In this document: positions 40,808 to 49,166 of the stretch, piece by piece
Numbering within the stretch: the stretch's first letter is position 1
How the letters are laid out: each line of letters begins with the position of its first letter
NCBI RefSeq assembly: GCF_021474405.1
Contig: NZ_JAKEIO010000001.1
Coordinates: 62,001 to 126,000, forward strand
DNA: 64,000 bases
Direction of reading: 5' to 3'
Origin: [Streptosporangium] indianense
GTDB taxonomy: Bacteria > Actinomycetota > Actinomycetes > Streptomycetales > Streptomycetaceae
Program-made: the position numbers and the translations under genes
The notes under the pieces: generated by a model
The model's database searches: none
What the model was told of the DNA's origin: nothing
Seen by the model: only the letters and a program-made list of their open reading frames with translations

Positions 40808-41980
40808 TCAGCCGTCACCCGTTCCGGTGGCGAACGGCGTGGAGTGCGCCGGCGTGGTGTCGATCGGCAGACCGGGCCGCCACAGCGTGAGGGCCTGCGC
40901 GCTGCACACGAACAGCTGCTCCGGCAGACGGTCCAGGGCGAACCACCGCCAGCGGCCCACGCTCTCCCCGGGCTGATCCGACGGCTCGCCCCGCCAGGCG
41001 GTGACCCGGGCGGCCACGGTCATACGGACGACACCGCCCGCCTCGTCCAGCAGCGACCCGAGCAGCCGGACGTCCTCGGGCCGCGCGGCGAGCCCCGTCT
41101 CCTCGCCGAGCTCGCGCACGACCGTCTCCTGCAACGACTCCCCGGGCTCCACCGTCCCGCCGGGCAGCTCCCAAGTCCCGCGCCGGTGCCGGCCCAGCAG
41201 CAGCCCCCGTGGCCCGTACACGATGGCGCCCACGCCGAGCGCGGCGTGCGCGAGCGGCGGCTTGTCGACCCGCGGCCGGGACGACACCCGGACGGGCCTG
41301 GTCACCCGGAAGAGCCGGTAGGAGGCCCTGTTGCCGTCCTCCGGGGTGTCGAGGACGTCGACCCGCTCCACGCGCAGCCCGTACTCGGTCAGCAGCTCCA
41401 TCCAGAGCTCCGTGGTCGGCACCCACATGTGGACGGTGACCTCGCCGCCGCCCGCCAGCCGCAGGATCTCGGGCCGGGCGACCACCCGGTCCGACGGCCC
41501 GTCACCGCGACTGTTGGTGTGCAGGACCGTGAAGCAGAGCCTGCCACCCGGCTTGAGCGCCCCGGCCAGGGCGGGCAGCAGCCGGTGCGGATCGATGTAC
41601 GGAACGGCGTTGACGGAGTAGACGACGTCGTACGGCTCGGCCGAGCGAAGGTGCTCCACCGCGTCGGCGAGGACCAGCCGCAGCCCGGGCAGCGAGCCGT
41701 GGCGGGCACGGGCTCGCGCGTACTGCCCGGCCGAGGCGTCGACGGCGTCCACCTGCGCCCCGTGGGCCCGGACCAGATGAGCGGCGTGCCGGGCCGGACC
41801 GCAACCGAGGTCCAGCACCCGCCGGCCCGTCAGCTCCCCGAGGACCTCGCACCCGGGCCCGCCGCCCTCGAACCCCCAGTCGATCCGCGTCGCCTCGGGC
41901 AGCTCCGTGCCCCGTCGCAGATGGTGTGTCCCGTACGCGTCCCAGGCCTCGGCGTTGACCGCCTCCGGTGCTTCTCCCAA
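40808..41980 (-). CDS. fusion of SAM-dependent methyltransferase and NUDIX hydrolase
   Basis: A 390-residue two-domain protein. Residues 1-235 are a class I methyltransferase ([20 protein letters not shown] at the SAM site, [23 protein letters not shown]). Residues 245-390 are a NUDIX domain with box [20 protein letters not shown] then ETGL. A short basic linker joins them ([12 protein letters not shown]). The combination suggests modification plus hydrolysis of a nucleotide-linked substrate, but none is known to me. The start is TTG 41980, three bases after the stop of the upstream gene, since no ATG or GTG precedes the conserved region. Confidence 0.88.
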   Translation of the reverse strand: MGEAPEAVNAEAWDAYGTHHLRRGTELPEATRIDWGFEGGGPGCEVLGELTGRRVLDLGCGPARHAAHLVRAHGAQVDAVDASAGQYARARARHGSLPGLRLVLADAVEHLRSAEPYDVVYSVNAVPYIDPHRLLPALAGALKPGGRLCFTVLHTNSRGDGPSDRVVARPEILRLAGGGEVTVHMWVPTTELWMELLTEYGLRVERVDVLDTPEDGNRASYRLFRVTRPVRVSSRPRVDKPPLAHAALGVGAIVYGPRGLLLGRHRRGTWELPGGTVEPGESLQETVVRELGEETGLAARPEDVRLLGSLLDEAGGVVRMTVAARVTAWRGEPSDQPGESVGRWRWFALDRLPEQLFVCSAQALTLWRPGLPIDTTPAHSTPFATGTGDG

Positions 41981-41983
41981 GGC

Positions 41984-42385
41984 TCAGCCGCCCGCTACGG
42001 CGTCACGCGGCAGCACCGTGACCCGGTGGAAGTTGCACCCGGCGAGCCGCGGCCCCTCCTCGTCGGCGGCGGGCGGGGTCTGGTGGGCCTTGAGGGCGAT
42101 GCTCACCAGACTCAGCAGCAGGTCGACGTCCGCCTCGCAGTCGAGGTGGACCGTCACCCAGCACGATCCGGGCAGCAGATGGATCGCGCTCGAACCGGAG
42201 AGGTCGTAGTGGAAGCGCTGTATGGCCCGGCGGGTGAGGTGGAGATCCACGTCCCGTGCGGAGTGGAAGTGGACGATGTCGTCACGGACGGAACGGAGCG
42301 CCCTTCCGGTGCCGCAACTCGCCGGGCCCGCCATCAGGTCGGGCCAGGCCTGCAGGCGCTCCAGGGCGCGCTGGGCCAGAGTCAT
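41984..42385 (-). CDS. DUF5519/luciferase-domain-like small protein
   Basis: A 133-residue protein with VRDDIVHFHSARDVDLHLTR and FHYDLSGSSAIHLLPGSCWV, which resemble the small proteins annotated as luciferase domain or DUF5519 in streptomycetes; that name implies no light emission. It ends with a charged tail. It is the upstream partner of the methyltransferase-NUDIX fusion, only 3 bp apart, so they form an operon and perhaps a complex. ATG 42385 has only a weak ribosome site. Confidence 0.72.
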   Translation of the reverse strand: MTLAQRALERLQAWPDLMAGPASCGTGRALRSVRDDIVHFHSARDVDLHLTRRAIQRFHYDLSGSSAIHLLPGSCWVTVHLDCEADVDLLLSLVSIALKAHQTPPAADEEGPRLAGCNFHRVTVLPRDAVAGG

Positions 42386-42503
42386 GGCCCCATCGTCGCC
42401 TGCTCACCGGTCCGCAACCAGAGGTTGAGCGATTCGTAACCGGGACGTGAGGTGGATCAAGGGGACCGGCCGGGTACACGGGCGGACCTGAAAAGCGTTT
42501 GCT

Positions 42504-43103
42504 TCAGGCGGATTCGACGAGTCTGAGGTAGCGCTTCCAGTCCCAGTGCCGGCCCGGGTCGGTGTGGTCGCTGCCGGGCACCTCGTGATGGCCGATGATG
42601 TGCGCGCGGTTCCTCGGGATGTCGTACCTCCGGCAGATCTCCGCGGTCAGCCGGGCCGACCGCTCGTACATCACGTCGGTGAAGTACCCGGGCCGATCCA
42701 CCCAGCCTTCGTGCTCGATGCCGATGCTGCGGGTGTTGTAGTCCCAGTTGCCCGCGTGCCAGGCGATGTCGGACTCGCGCACGCACTGCGCGACACGCCC
42801 GTCGGAGGAACGCAACACGTAGTGTGCGGAGACCTTCGTCCTGGGGTCGCGGAAGACGGACAGGGTGCCGCCGTAGGTCGTCTGCGCCACGTGGATGACC
42901 ACATAGTGAAGCGGATGGGCCCGTGGCCGGTTCGACGGCGTGTAGTTGCCACGGCTCGCCGGTCGCCATGCGGCTCCGGGGTGATCGACGGTCCGGGGCC
43001 CGGCCTCGGCCCGCGTGGCGGAGAGCAGGGCGGAGGGGAGGGCGGTGAGGGCGGCGCCCGCGAGGATGCCTCGCCTGCTGGGGAGAAGGGTGGTCCGACG
43101 CAT
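42504..43103 (-). CDS. Tat-secreted N-acetylmuramoyl-L-alanine amidase (amidase_2)
   Basis: A 199-residue exported cell-wall hydrolase that cuts between muramic acid and the stem peptide. The signal is SRRGILAGAALTALPSALLS with a twin arginine. The amidase_2/PGRP fold shows the first zinc ligand in YVVIHVAQTT, then SAHYVLRSSDGRV, SIGIEHEG, and the C-terminal zinc region IIGHHEVPGSDHTDPGRHW. It is short, with no wall-binding domain. ATG 43103 is the only start that gives the Tat signal. A 19-bp tandem repeat lies in its upstream region. Confidence 0.93.
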   Translation of the reverse strand: MRRTTLLPSRRGILAGAALTALPSALLSATRAEAGPRTVDHPGAAWRPASRGNYTPSNRPRAHPLHYVVIHVAQTTYGGTLSVFRDPRTKVSAHYVLRSSDGRVAQCVRESDIAWHAGNWDYNTRSIGIEHEGWVDRPGYFTDVMYERSARLTAEICRRYDIPRNRAHIIGHHEVPGSDHTDPGRHWDWKRYLRLVESA

Positions 43104-43133
43104 GACTGTGTGCCTTCCGGGCTCGACTGGAGG

Positions 43134-43192
43134 GTGTCTCGTGCGCGAGTGCTGTCTCGTGCACGACTTGCTGTCTCGTGCTCGACTGTGCG
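43134..43192. repeat. 19-bp tandem repeat, three copies, upstream of the amidase gene
   Basis: TGTCTCGTGC recurs at 43135, 43153 and 43172 (periods 18 and 19), followed by CGAGTGC, ACGACTTGC and TCGACTGTGC. It occupies the leader or promoter region 30-90 bp upstream of the amidase start. The remaining gap to the ROK gene (43193-43389) shows nothing else I can support. Confidence 0.8.
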
Positions 43193-43389
43193 GAGCTGCG
43201 GCCGTTGCGGTCCGGGCTCGCGTGATCACGTTACGGCGCCTGCCGGTCGGCCCGGAGAAAGTGGCACGAAGCGGTGGACCGGCTCGCTGATGTGGACAAC
43301 TCCGTCACCCGCGCGGGTGGTCGGGGCAGGATCAACCCCAGCGGTGGTCGCGTATGCAGCCCTGCGGCGACCGTCGGGGACGCGTCGGT

Positions 43390-44598
43390 TCAGGCGCGGC
43401 GGGCGAACGCAGCCGGATCGTCCAGCACCGCACGGACCACCGAGTGCGCGGCTCCCAGCAGGGGCCCCTCGGGGCCCAGCCGCGACACGGACACGGGACA
43501 CGCCGAGCCTGCCGTACGCCGCGTCAGTTCGTCCCGCAGCGAGGGCAGAAGCCAGGGCGCGAGCCCGGACAGTTCCCCGCCCAGGACCACTGTCTCCGGG
43601 TCGAGCAGGTTGACCGCCCCGGTCAGGGCCACGCCGAGCGCCGTACCCGCGTCGCGCAGGGCTCGCCGTACGTCCTCGTCGCCCTCCGCTGCGCGCCCGG
43701 CGAGCAGTCCGACCCGGTCCTCGTCCGGTTCCAGGCCGGCCGCTCGCAGGACGGCCTCCTCACCGGCGTACTGCTCCAGACAGCCCCGCCCGCCGCAGGC
43801 GCACTCCGGCCCGTCCGGCCGGACCGGCACGTGCCCCAACTCGCCCGCGAAGCCGCGGGTTCCGCGCAGCAGCCCGCCGTCCACCACGACCGCCGCGCCG
43901 ATGCCGATCTCCGCGGAGACGTGCAGGAAGTCGCGTGGGGTGCCGTCACCCAGCCAGAGTTCGGCGAGGGCACCGAAGTTGGCCTCGTTGTCCACGGTCA
44001 GCGGGGTGCCCGACGGGAGCAGCGGGCCGAGGTCGGTGTCGTGCCAGCCGAGGTTCGGGGCGCGCACGACCGTCCGGGCGTCGCGCGCCACCAGGCCCGG
44101 CACGGCCACGGCGAGTCCGGCCGGGTAGAGGCCCTCCGCCTCCGCCTCGGTGACGACCTGCCGGATCAGCTCGGTGAGTTCCGCGAGCACGGGGCGAGGG
44201 GAGCGGCCGCGGTTCGCTCCCTGCCGTATCGCACGCGCCCTGGTCGTGCCGCGCAGATCGACCGCGCAGACCGCGAGATGGTCGACACCCACCTCCGCGC
44301 CGAGGCCGGCCGGACCGCGTCCGCTGACGGCGAGCGCGGAACCGGGCCGGCCCACCCGGCCGGGCCGCTCGGGCCCGAGCTCTTCTAGCAGCCCGGAGCG
44401 GATGAGCTCGTCGACGAGCGTCGAGACCGCCGCCCGGGTCAGACCGATCCGTGAGGCGACGGCGGCCCGGGACAGCGGCCCCTCGGCACGGACGGCGTGC
44501 AGGACGCGGGCGAGGTTGCGGCGGCGCATGCCCTGCTGGGTGTCGGGCAGTGCGCCTCCCGGCCCGGCGGGACGGGCCTCGTGCAGCGGTGCGGTCAT
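43390..44598 (-). CDS. ROK family transcriptional regulator of xylose genes (XylR-like)
   Basis: A 402-residue ROK repressor. An N-terminal winged helix (residues 25-85: GPLSRAAVASRIGLTRAAVS) precedes a sugar-kinase-like ROK domain with AVPGLV, the HVSAEIGIGAA phosphate loop and the zinc motif CACGGRGCLEQYAG. It lies 15 bp after xylB on the same strand, so it is probably co-transcribed and represses xylB and xylA in response to xylose. The inverted repeat at 46138 is its likely site. Confidence 0.9.
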   Translation of the reverse strand: MTAPLHEARPAGPGGALPDTQQGMRRRNLARVLHAVRAEGPLSRAAVASRIGLTRAAVSTLVDELIRSGLLEELGPERPGRVGRPGSALAVSGRGPAGLGAEVGVDHLAVCAVDLRGTTRARAIRQGANRGRSPRPVLAELTELIRQVVTEAEAEGLYPAGLAVAVPGLVARDARTVVRAPNLGWHDTDLGPLLPSGTPLTVDNEANFGALAELWLGDGTPRDFLHVSAEIGIGAAVVVDGGLLRGTRGFAGELGHVPVRPDGPECACGGRGCLEQYAGEEAVLRAAGLEPDEDRVGLLAGRAAEGDEDVRRALRDAGTALGVALTGAVNLLDPETVVLGGELSGLAPWLLPSLRDELTRRTAGSACPVSVSRLGPEGPLLGAAHSVVRAVLDDPAAFARRA

Positions 44599-44613
44599 GC
44601 CTGACGCCAGTCC

Positions 44614-46059
44614 TCAGTGAGTGTCCGTGGATCGCTCCAGCAGTGGAGCCGCGTCGGAGAGTACCCCGGCGATCCTGGACAGCGTCTCCTCGTCCCGCTG
44701 GACGGCGTCGAGCACCGGCCCGGCGGCCGTGTTCCAGCGGCGTGCGACCGCCGCCGGATCCTCCCCGGTCAGCAGTCCCGCCGCCTGTGCGGCGGTGCCG
44801 AGCGCGACCAGTTCCGCGGCCTCGGGCACCTGCACGGGCCGGCCCGAGAGCCGCCGCACGGTCTGCTGCCATGCGGCGCCCCGGGCGCCACCGCCGATCA
44901 GCAGCAGCGGTTCCGAGGGGTCCGCGTCCTCGTCGAGGACCAGGTCGAGCGCCCCGAGCAGGGAGTGCACGGCACCGTCGTAGGCGGCCTGGAGCAGCTG
45001 GCCGGCGGTCGTGTCGTGCCGCAGGCCGTGCAGCAGGCCGGAGGCGTTCGGCAGGTTCGGAGTGCGTTCGCCGTCCAGGTAGGGCAGGAGTGTCACGGCC
45101 GCGCCGGGCTCCACGGCCTCGCGGTCCAGCCCCAGCAGCGCCGCGACGCGGTCGACGGCGAGTGTGCAGTTCAGGGTGCAGGCCAGGGGCAGCCAGTCGC
45201 CGTGGGCGTCGGCGAAACCCGCCACCGTGCCGCTCGGGTCGGCGGGCCTTCGCCGTGAGACCGCGTACACCGTGCCGGAGGTGCCGAGGCTCATGACCGG
45301 GACACCGGGACGCACTCCGAGGCCCATCGCGGCGGCGGCGTTGTCGCCGGTGCCGGGCGCGACCAGCGTGCCCTTCGAGAACGGCAGATCGTGGCTGTCG
45401 CGCACCGTGCCCGCGATCTCGCCGGGCCGGACCACGCGCGGCAACAGGGCCGGGTCGAGCCCGACGTGCGCCAGGATCGCCTCGTCGTAGGACTCCGTCC
45501 GGGACGCCCACCAGCCCGTCCCGGAAGCGTCGCCGCGGTCGGTCGTGCCCTGCCCGGTGAGCCGCTCGGTGAGGTAGTCGTGGGGGAGGCGCACGGCCGT
45601 GGTGGCCCGGACGGCCTCGGGCTCGTGCTCGGTCAGCCAGGCCCACTTGGTGACCGTGAAGGAGGCGGCGGGGACGCTTCCGGTGCGTTCGGCCCAGACC
45701 TTCGCCCCGCCCAGCTCCTCCGTCAGCCGACGGGCCTGCGGCGCCGACCGCACGTCGTTCCACAGCAGGGCGGGCCGCACCGGCTCGCCCCGGCCGTCCA
45801 GGGTGACCAAGCCGTGCTGCTGCCCGCCGACCGACACCGCCGCGGCCTCGTGCGCCGCCTCCCCGCACTGGCGCAGGGCCTCGCACAGCGCGTCCCACCA
45901 CGCGCGCGGATCGCTCTCGCGCCCGGCTCCCGAGGAGACCGGGTGCGGCGCCTGGCCGCTGGCGACCACCCGACCGGTGGACGCGTCGACGACCAGCGCC
46001 TTGGTGGACTGGGTGGACGAGTCCACGCCGACGACGAGCGGACCCTCGGCTGCTGACAT
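44614..46059 (-). CDS. xylB: xylulokinase
   Basis: A 481-residue FGGY-family kinase that phosphorylates D-xylulose to enter the pentose phosphate pathway. It begins VVGVDSSTQSTKALVVDAST, typical of XylB, with GQQHGLV, LWNDVRS, and the ATP-domain segments PVMSLGTSGTVYAV and LLIGGGARGAAWQQ. ATG 46059 is supported by the position of the first phosphate loop; the long upstream in-frame region is leader. It diverges from xylA across 131 bp that hold two overlapping hairpins and a candidate operator. Confidence 0.95.
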   Translation of the reverse strand: MSAAEGPLVVGVDSSTQSTKALVVDASTGRVVASGQAPHPVSSGAGRESDPRAWWDALCEALRQCGEAAHEAAAVSVGGQQHGLVTLDGRGEPVRPALLWNDVRSAPQARRLTEELGGAKVWAERTGSVPAASFTVTKWAWLTEHEPEAVRATTAVRLPHDYLTERLTGQGTTDRGDASGTGWWASRTESYDEAILAHVGLDPALLPRVVRPGEIAGTVRDSHDLPFSKGTLVAPGTGDNAAAAMGLGVRPGVPVMSLGTSGTVYAVSRRRPADPSGTVAGFADAHGDWLPLACTLNCTLAVDRVAALLGLDREAVEPGAAVTLLPYLDGERTPNLPNASGLLHGLRHDTTAGQLLQAAYDGAVHSLLGALDLVLDEDADPSEPLLLIGGGARGAAWQQTVRRLSGRPVQVPEAAELVALGTAAQAAGLLTGEDPAAVARRWNTAAGPVLDAVQRDEETLSRIAGVLSDAAPLLERSTDTH

Positions 46060-46087
46060 CGGGCTTCTCCCTACTGCGCGCGGGCAC

Positions 46088-46131
46088 GTGCCTCCGTTCG
46101 GAGGCACCTTCTCTCTTCCCAGAGAGGTGCC
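46088..46131 (-). promoter_or_regulatory. two mutually exclusive hairpins in the xylB leader
   Basis: GTGCCTCC-GTTC-GGAGGCAC (46088-46107) is a perfect 8-bp stem-loop. GGCACC-TCTCT and AGAGA-GGTGCC (46103-46131, one bulged T) form an 11-bp stem. They share bases 46103-46107, so only one can form at a time. A third palindrome GGCACGTGCC lies at 46083-46092. The layout fits an attenuator, or several operator half-sites. Confidence 0.55.
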
Positions 46132-46137
46132 CGCATA

Positions 46138-46166
46138 CTAATTTGTAAATCGGCATGACGAAATAG
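46138..46166. promoter_or_regulatory. candidate ROK operator between xylB and xylA
   Basis: CTAATTTGT and ACGAAATAG, separated by 11 bp, form an imperfect inverted repeat (7 of 9). It is the most AT-rich sequence in the area, contains TAGTAT on the minus strand as a possible -10 for xylB, and lies 25 bp before the xylA start. Its placement suits one repressor controlling both genes. Confidence 0.5.
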
Positions 46167-47357
<1,191 letters not shown>

Positions 47358-47377
47358 CCCACGCGCGTGCGAGCCCC

Positions 47378-47402
47378 TCGGCCGGCCGCTCCGGCCGGCC
47401 GA
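47378..47402 (+). terminator. xylA hairpin terminator
   Basis: TCGGCCGGCC and GGCCGGCCGA form a perfect 10-bp stem around GCTCC, 20 bp after the xylA stop. Confidence 0.85.
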
Positions 47403-47504
47403 AGGGCCCGTCGTGCTGCGGAATCGTGCGATCCGCGCCCTGGGCCGGTATCAGCTTCCGTGCGCCCCTCCCGGGCCGGGCGGTTCGCGGCGACTCTGTT
47501 CGGT

Positions 47505-47843
47505 ATGGCCCTGCCGCCCGTACCGCCCCACCCGCCCGGACCACCCCGGCGCCGGAACCCGCTGTTCTTCCTGCTCGCCGTGCTCGTGGCCGCGGCAGCC
47601 GTGTCGCTCGTGGTGGTCATGGCCTCGGACAGGGGTGGTGCGTCGGACGAGGAGCCGTCCGGCGACAGCACGAAGCGCACACCCGCGCCGTCCTTCGGCA
47701 TCCCCACGGAGCTGCCCAGCGAGCTGCCGACCGCGCTGCCGTCGGGCTTCCCGTCCCGGCTGCCGAGCGGTCTGCCGAGTGGCTTGCCGAGCGGCCTCGA
47801 ATCGCTCGCCCCGTCCCTGGACCCCGGGGAGCTGCTGCCCTGA
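47505..47843 (+). CDS. small membrane protein with proline/serine-rich repeat tail
   Basis: A 112-residue protein. A short proline-rich cytoplasmic start (MALPPVPPHPPGPPRRR) is followed by one transmembrane helix (NPLFFLLAVLVAAAAVSLVV) and an extracellular low-complexity tail in which LPSG and related tetrads (TELP, SELP, TALP, LPSG three times) are repeated. It may be a wall-spanning or surface protein. I do not recognise a family. No clear ribosome site precedes ATG 47505. Confidence 0.65.
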   Translation: MALPPVPPHPPGPPRRRNPLFFLLAVLVAAAAVSLVVVMASDRGGASDEEPSGDSTKRTPAPSFGIPTELPSELPTALPSGFPSRLPSGLPSGLPSGLESLAPSLDPGELLP

Positions 47844-47891
47844 GGCCGTCTCCGGCGAGGCGACCGTGGATTCCTTACGAGGCCCTCCTCC

Positions 47892-49166
47892 CTACGCTGA
47901 CTCCCCCTCCGTCGGGGCGGATTCCGCCGAAGCGGGGGCCGTCACCGAGGCCAGGGCCGTGGCCGGGTCGTGGGCGGCTCCTCCGGCGGGTTGCCACCGG
48001 CCGCCCTCCTTGCGGTAGGGCCACCAGCGGCCGTCCCGCCCGAGGCGCAGCTGCACCGGCGCGCCGACGAGCGTCCAGCGGTTGCCCCGCGCCCGCAGAT
48101 CGGGCCTCTCGTCGCTGTCCCAGGCCGAGTCCAGGGAGGCACGCGCGCGTGCGAGCGCTTCGCCTCCCACCCTCCACTCCTCGTCCAGGACGGACAGCGC
48201 GGCCGTGCCGCCGTGACGCCAGGCGCGGACGGCCGTCGCCAGCCCGTCCCGGCCACGTCCCGACCCCTCGGCGAGCCGGTCGGCCACGTCCCGCCCCGGA
48301 TCGCCCGCGGCCAGCCGTACCGCGTCGTGCGCGGGCGGCGACTCCGCGCGGAAGCCGCCGTCGAGGGCCTCCCCGAGCAGCCCGTGTGCCAGTACGGCCG
48401 TCCGCGCGGCCAGGAACTCCAGCGCGGCCGGGTCGACCCCGGGGGCGGGCGGCGTCCCGGTGTCCAGGGACGGCGGCACCCCCGGCGCGTCGGGCAGTCC
48501 GGGCAGGGGTGGCAACGGCGGGAGGATGTCACCGGTCGCGTACGCCTCGGCCGCGTCCACCCCCTCCGGCGCCGACGCCTGTGCGGCGGACGCACCACTG
48601 CGCGTCTGGAGGTCGTCCAGCACCGTGTCCTCGGCGCGTCCCCGCATCAGCAACAGCAGGAACGGGTCCTGGTCCAGCAGTCGCGCCACCTGGTAACTGA
48701 GGGCCGCCGTGTGCCCGCAGTGGTCCCAGGCCTCGCAGTCGCACTCCGGCTCCAGATCACCCAGGCCGGGCAGCAGGTGGACGCCCGCCTCCGCCGCGTC
48801 CTCCACCAGGTGCGGAGGCATCTCCCGGTCCAGCAGCGCCGCCACATGACCGGCCCGCTCGGCCGCCATGTCCAGGAAACGCGCCCACTGTTCGGGCGAG
48901 AGCTCCTCCAGCAGCACGTCGGCCCGGTGCGCCGTGCGGTCGCGGTCCTGCACGACGGCCGTGAGCCGCCCCGGGCGCACCGACACCGCGCCCACCGCAC
49001 CGGCGCGGGCGAGCCGGCGGCCCGTCTTGAGCTGCGCCGAGTCCAGCGCCGTGCCTTCCAGGGCCGTCAGCCACGCCTGACCCCACCAGGTCTGCGCGAA
49101 ACCCCGCCCGTGCGCGGGCGGCAGGGCGGCGAAGGTGCGTTCCGTGTCGCTCTCGTGCCGAGTCAT
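47892..49166 (-). CDS. SWIM zinc finger protein
   Basis: A 424-residue protein with a SWIM zinc-binding motif, CDCEAWDHCGH (CxC-x5-CxH), around residue 143. The N-terminus (GRGFAQTWWGQAWLTALEGT) is typical of the partner protein found beside SNF2 helicases in actinobacteria, where it is thought to act with the helicase on DNA or nucleoprotein. The region 205-250 is proline- and acid-rich. Its ATG overlaps the helicase stop (ATGA), so the two are coupled. The long in-frame extension upstream is antisense to the helicase and is not coding. Confidence 0.88.
   Translation of the reverse strand: MTRHESDTERTFAALPPAHGRGFAQTWWGQAWLTALEGTALDSAQLKTGRRLARAGAVGAVSVRPGRLTAVVQDRDRTAHRADVLLEELSPEQWARFLDMAAERAGHVAALLDREMPPHLVEDAAEAGVHLLPGLGDLEPECDCEAWDHCGHTAALSYQVARLLDQDPFLLLLMRGRAEDTVLDDLQTRSGASAAQASAPEGVDAAEAYATGDILPPLPPLPGLPDAPGVPPSLDTGTPPAPGVDPAALEFLAARTAVLAHGLLGEALDGGFRAESPPAHDAVRLAAGDPGRDVADRLAEGSGRGRDGLATAVRAWRHGGTAALSVLDEEWRVGGEALARARASLDSAWDSDERPDLRARGNRWTLVGAPVQLRLGRDGRWWPYRKEGGRWQPAGGAAHDPATALASVTAPASAESAPTEGESA

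Noticed and set aside
41984-42385. Light-producing luciferase
   Set aside because: The family label luciferase domain does not imply bioluminescence; the protein is 133 residues with none of the flavin-luciferase features.
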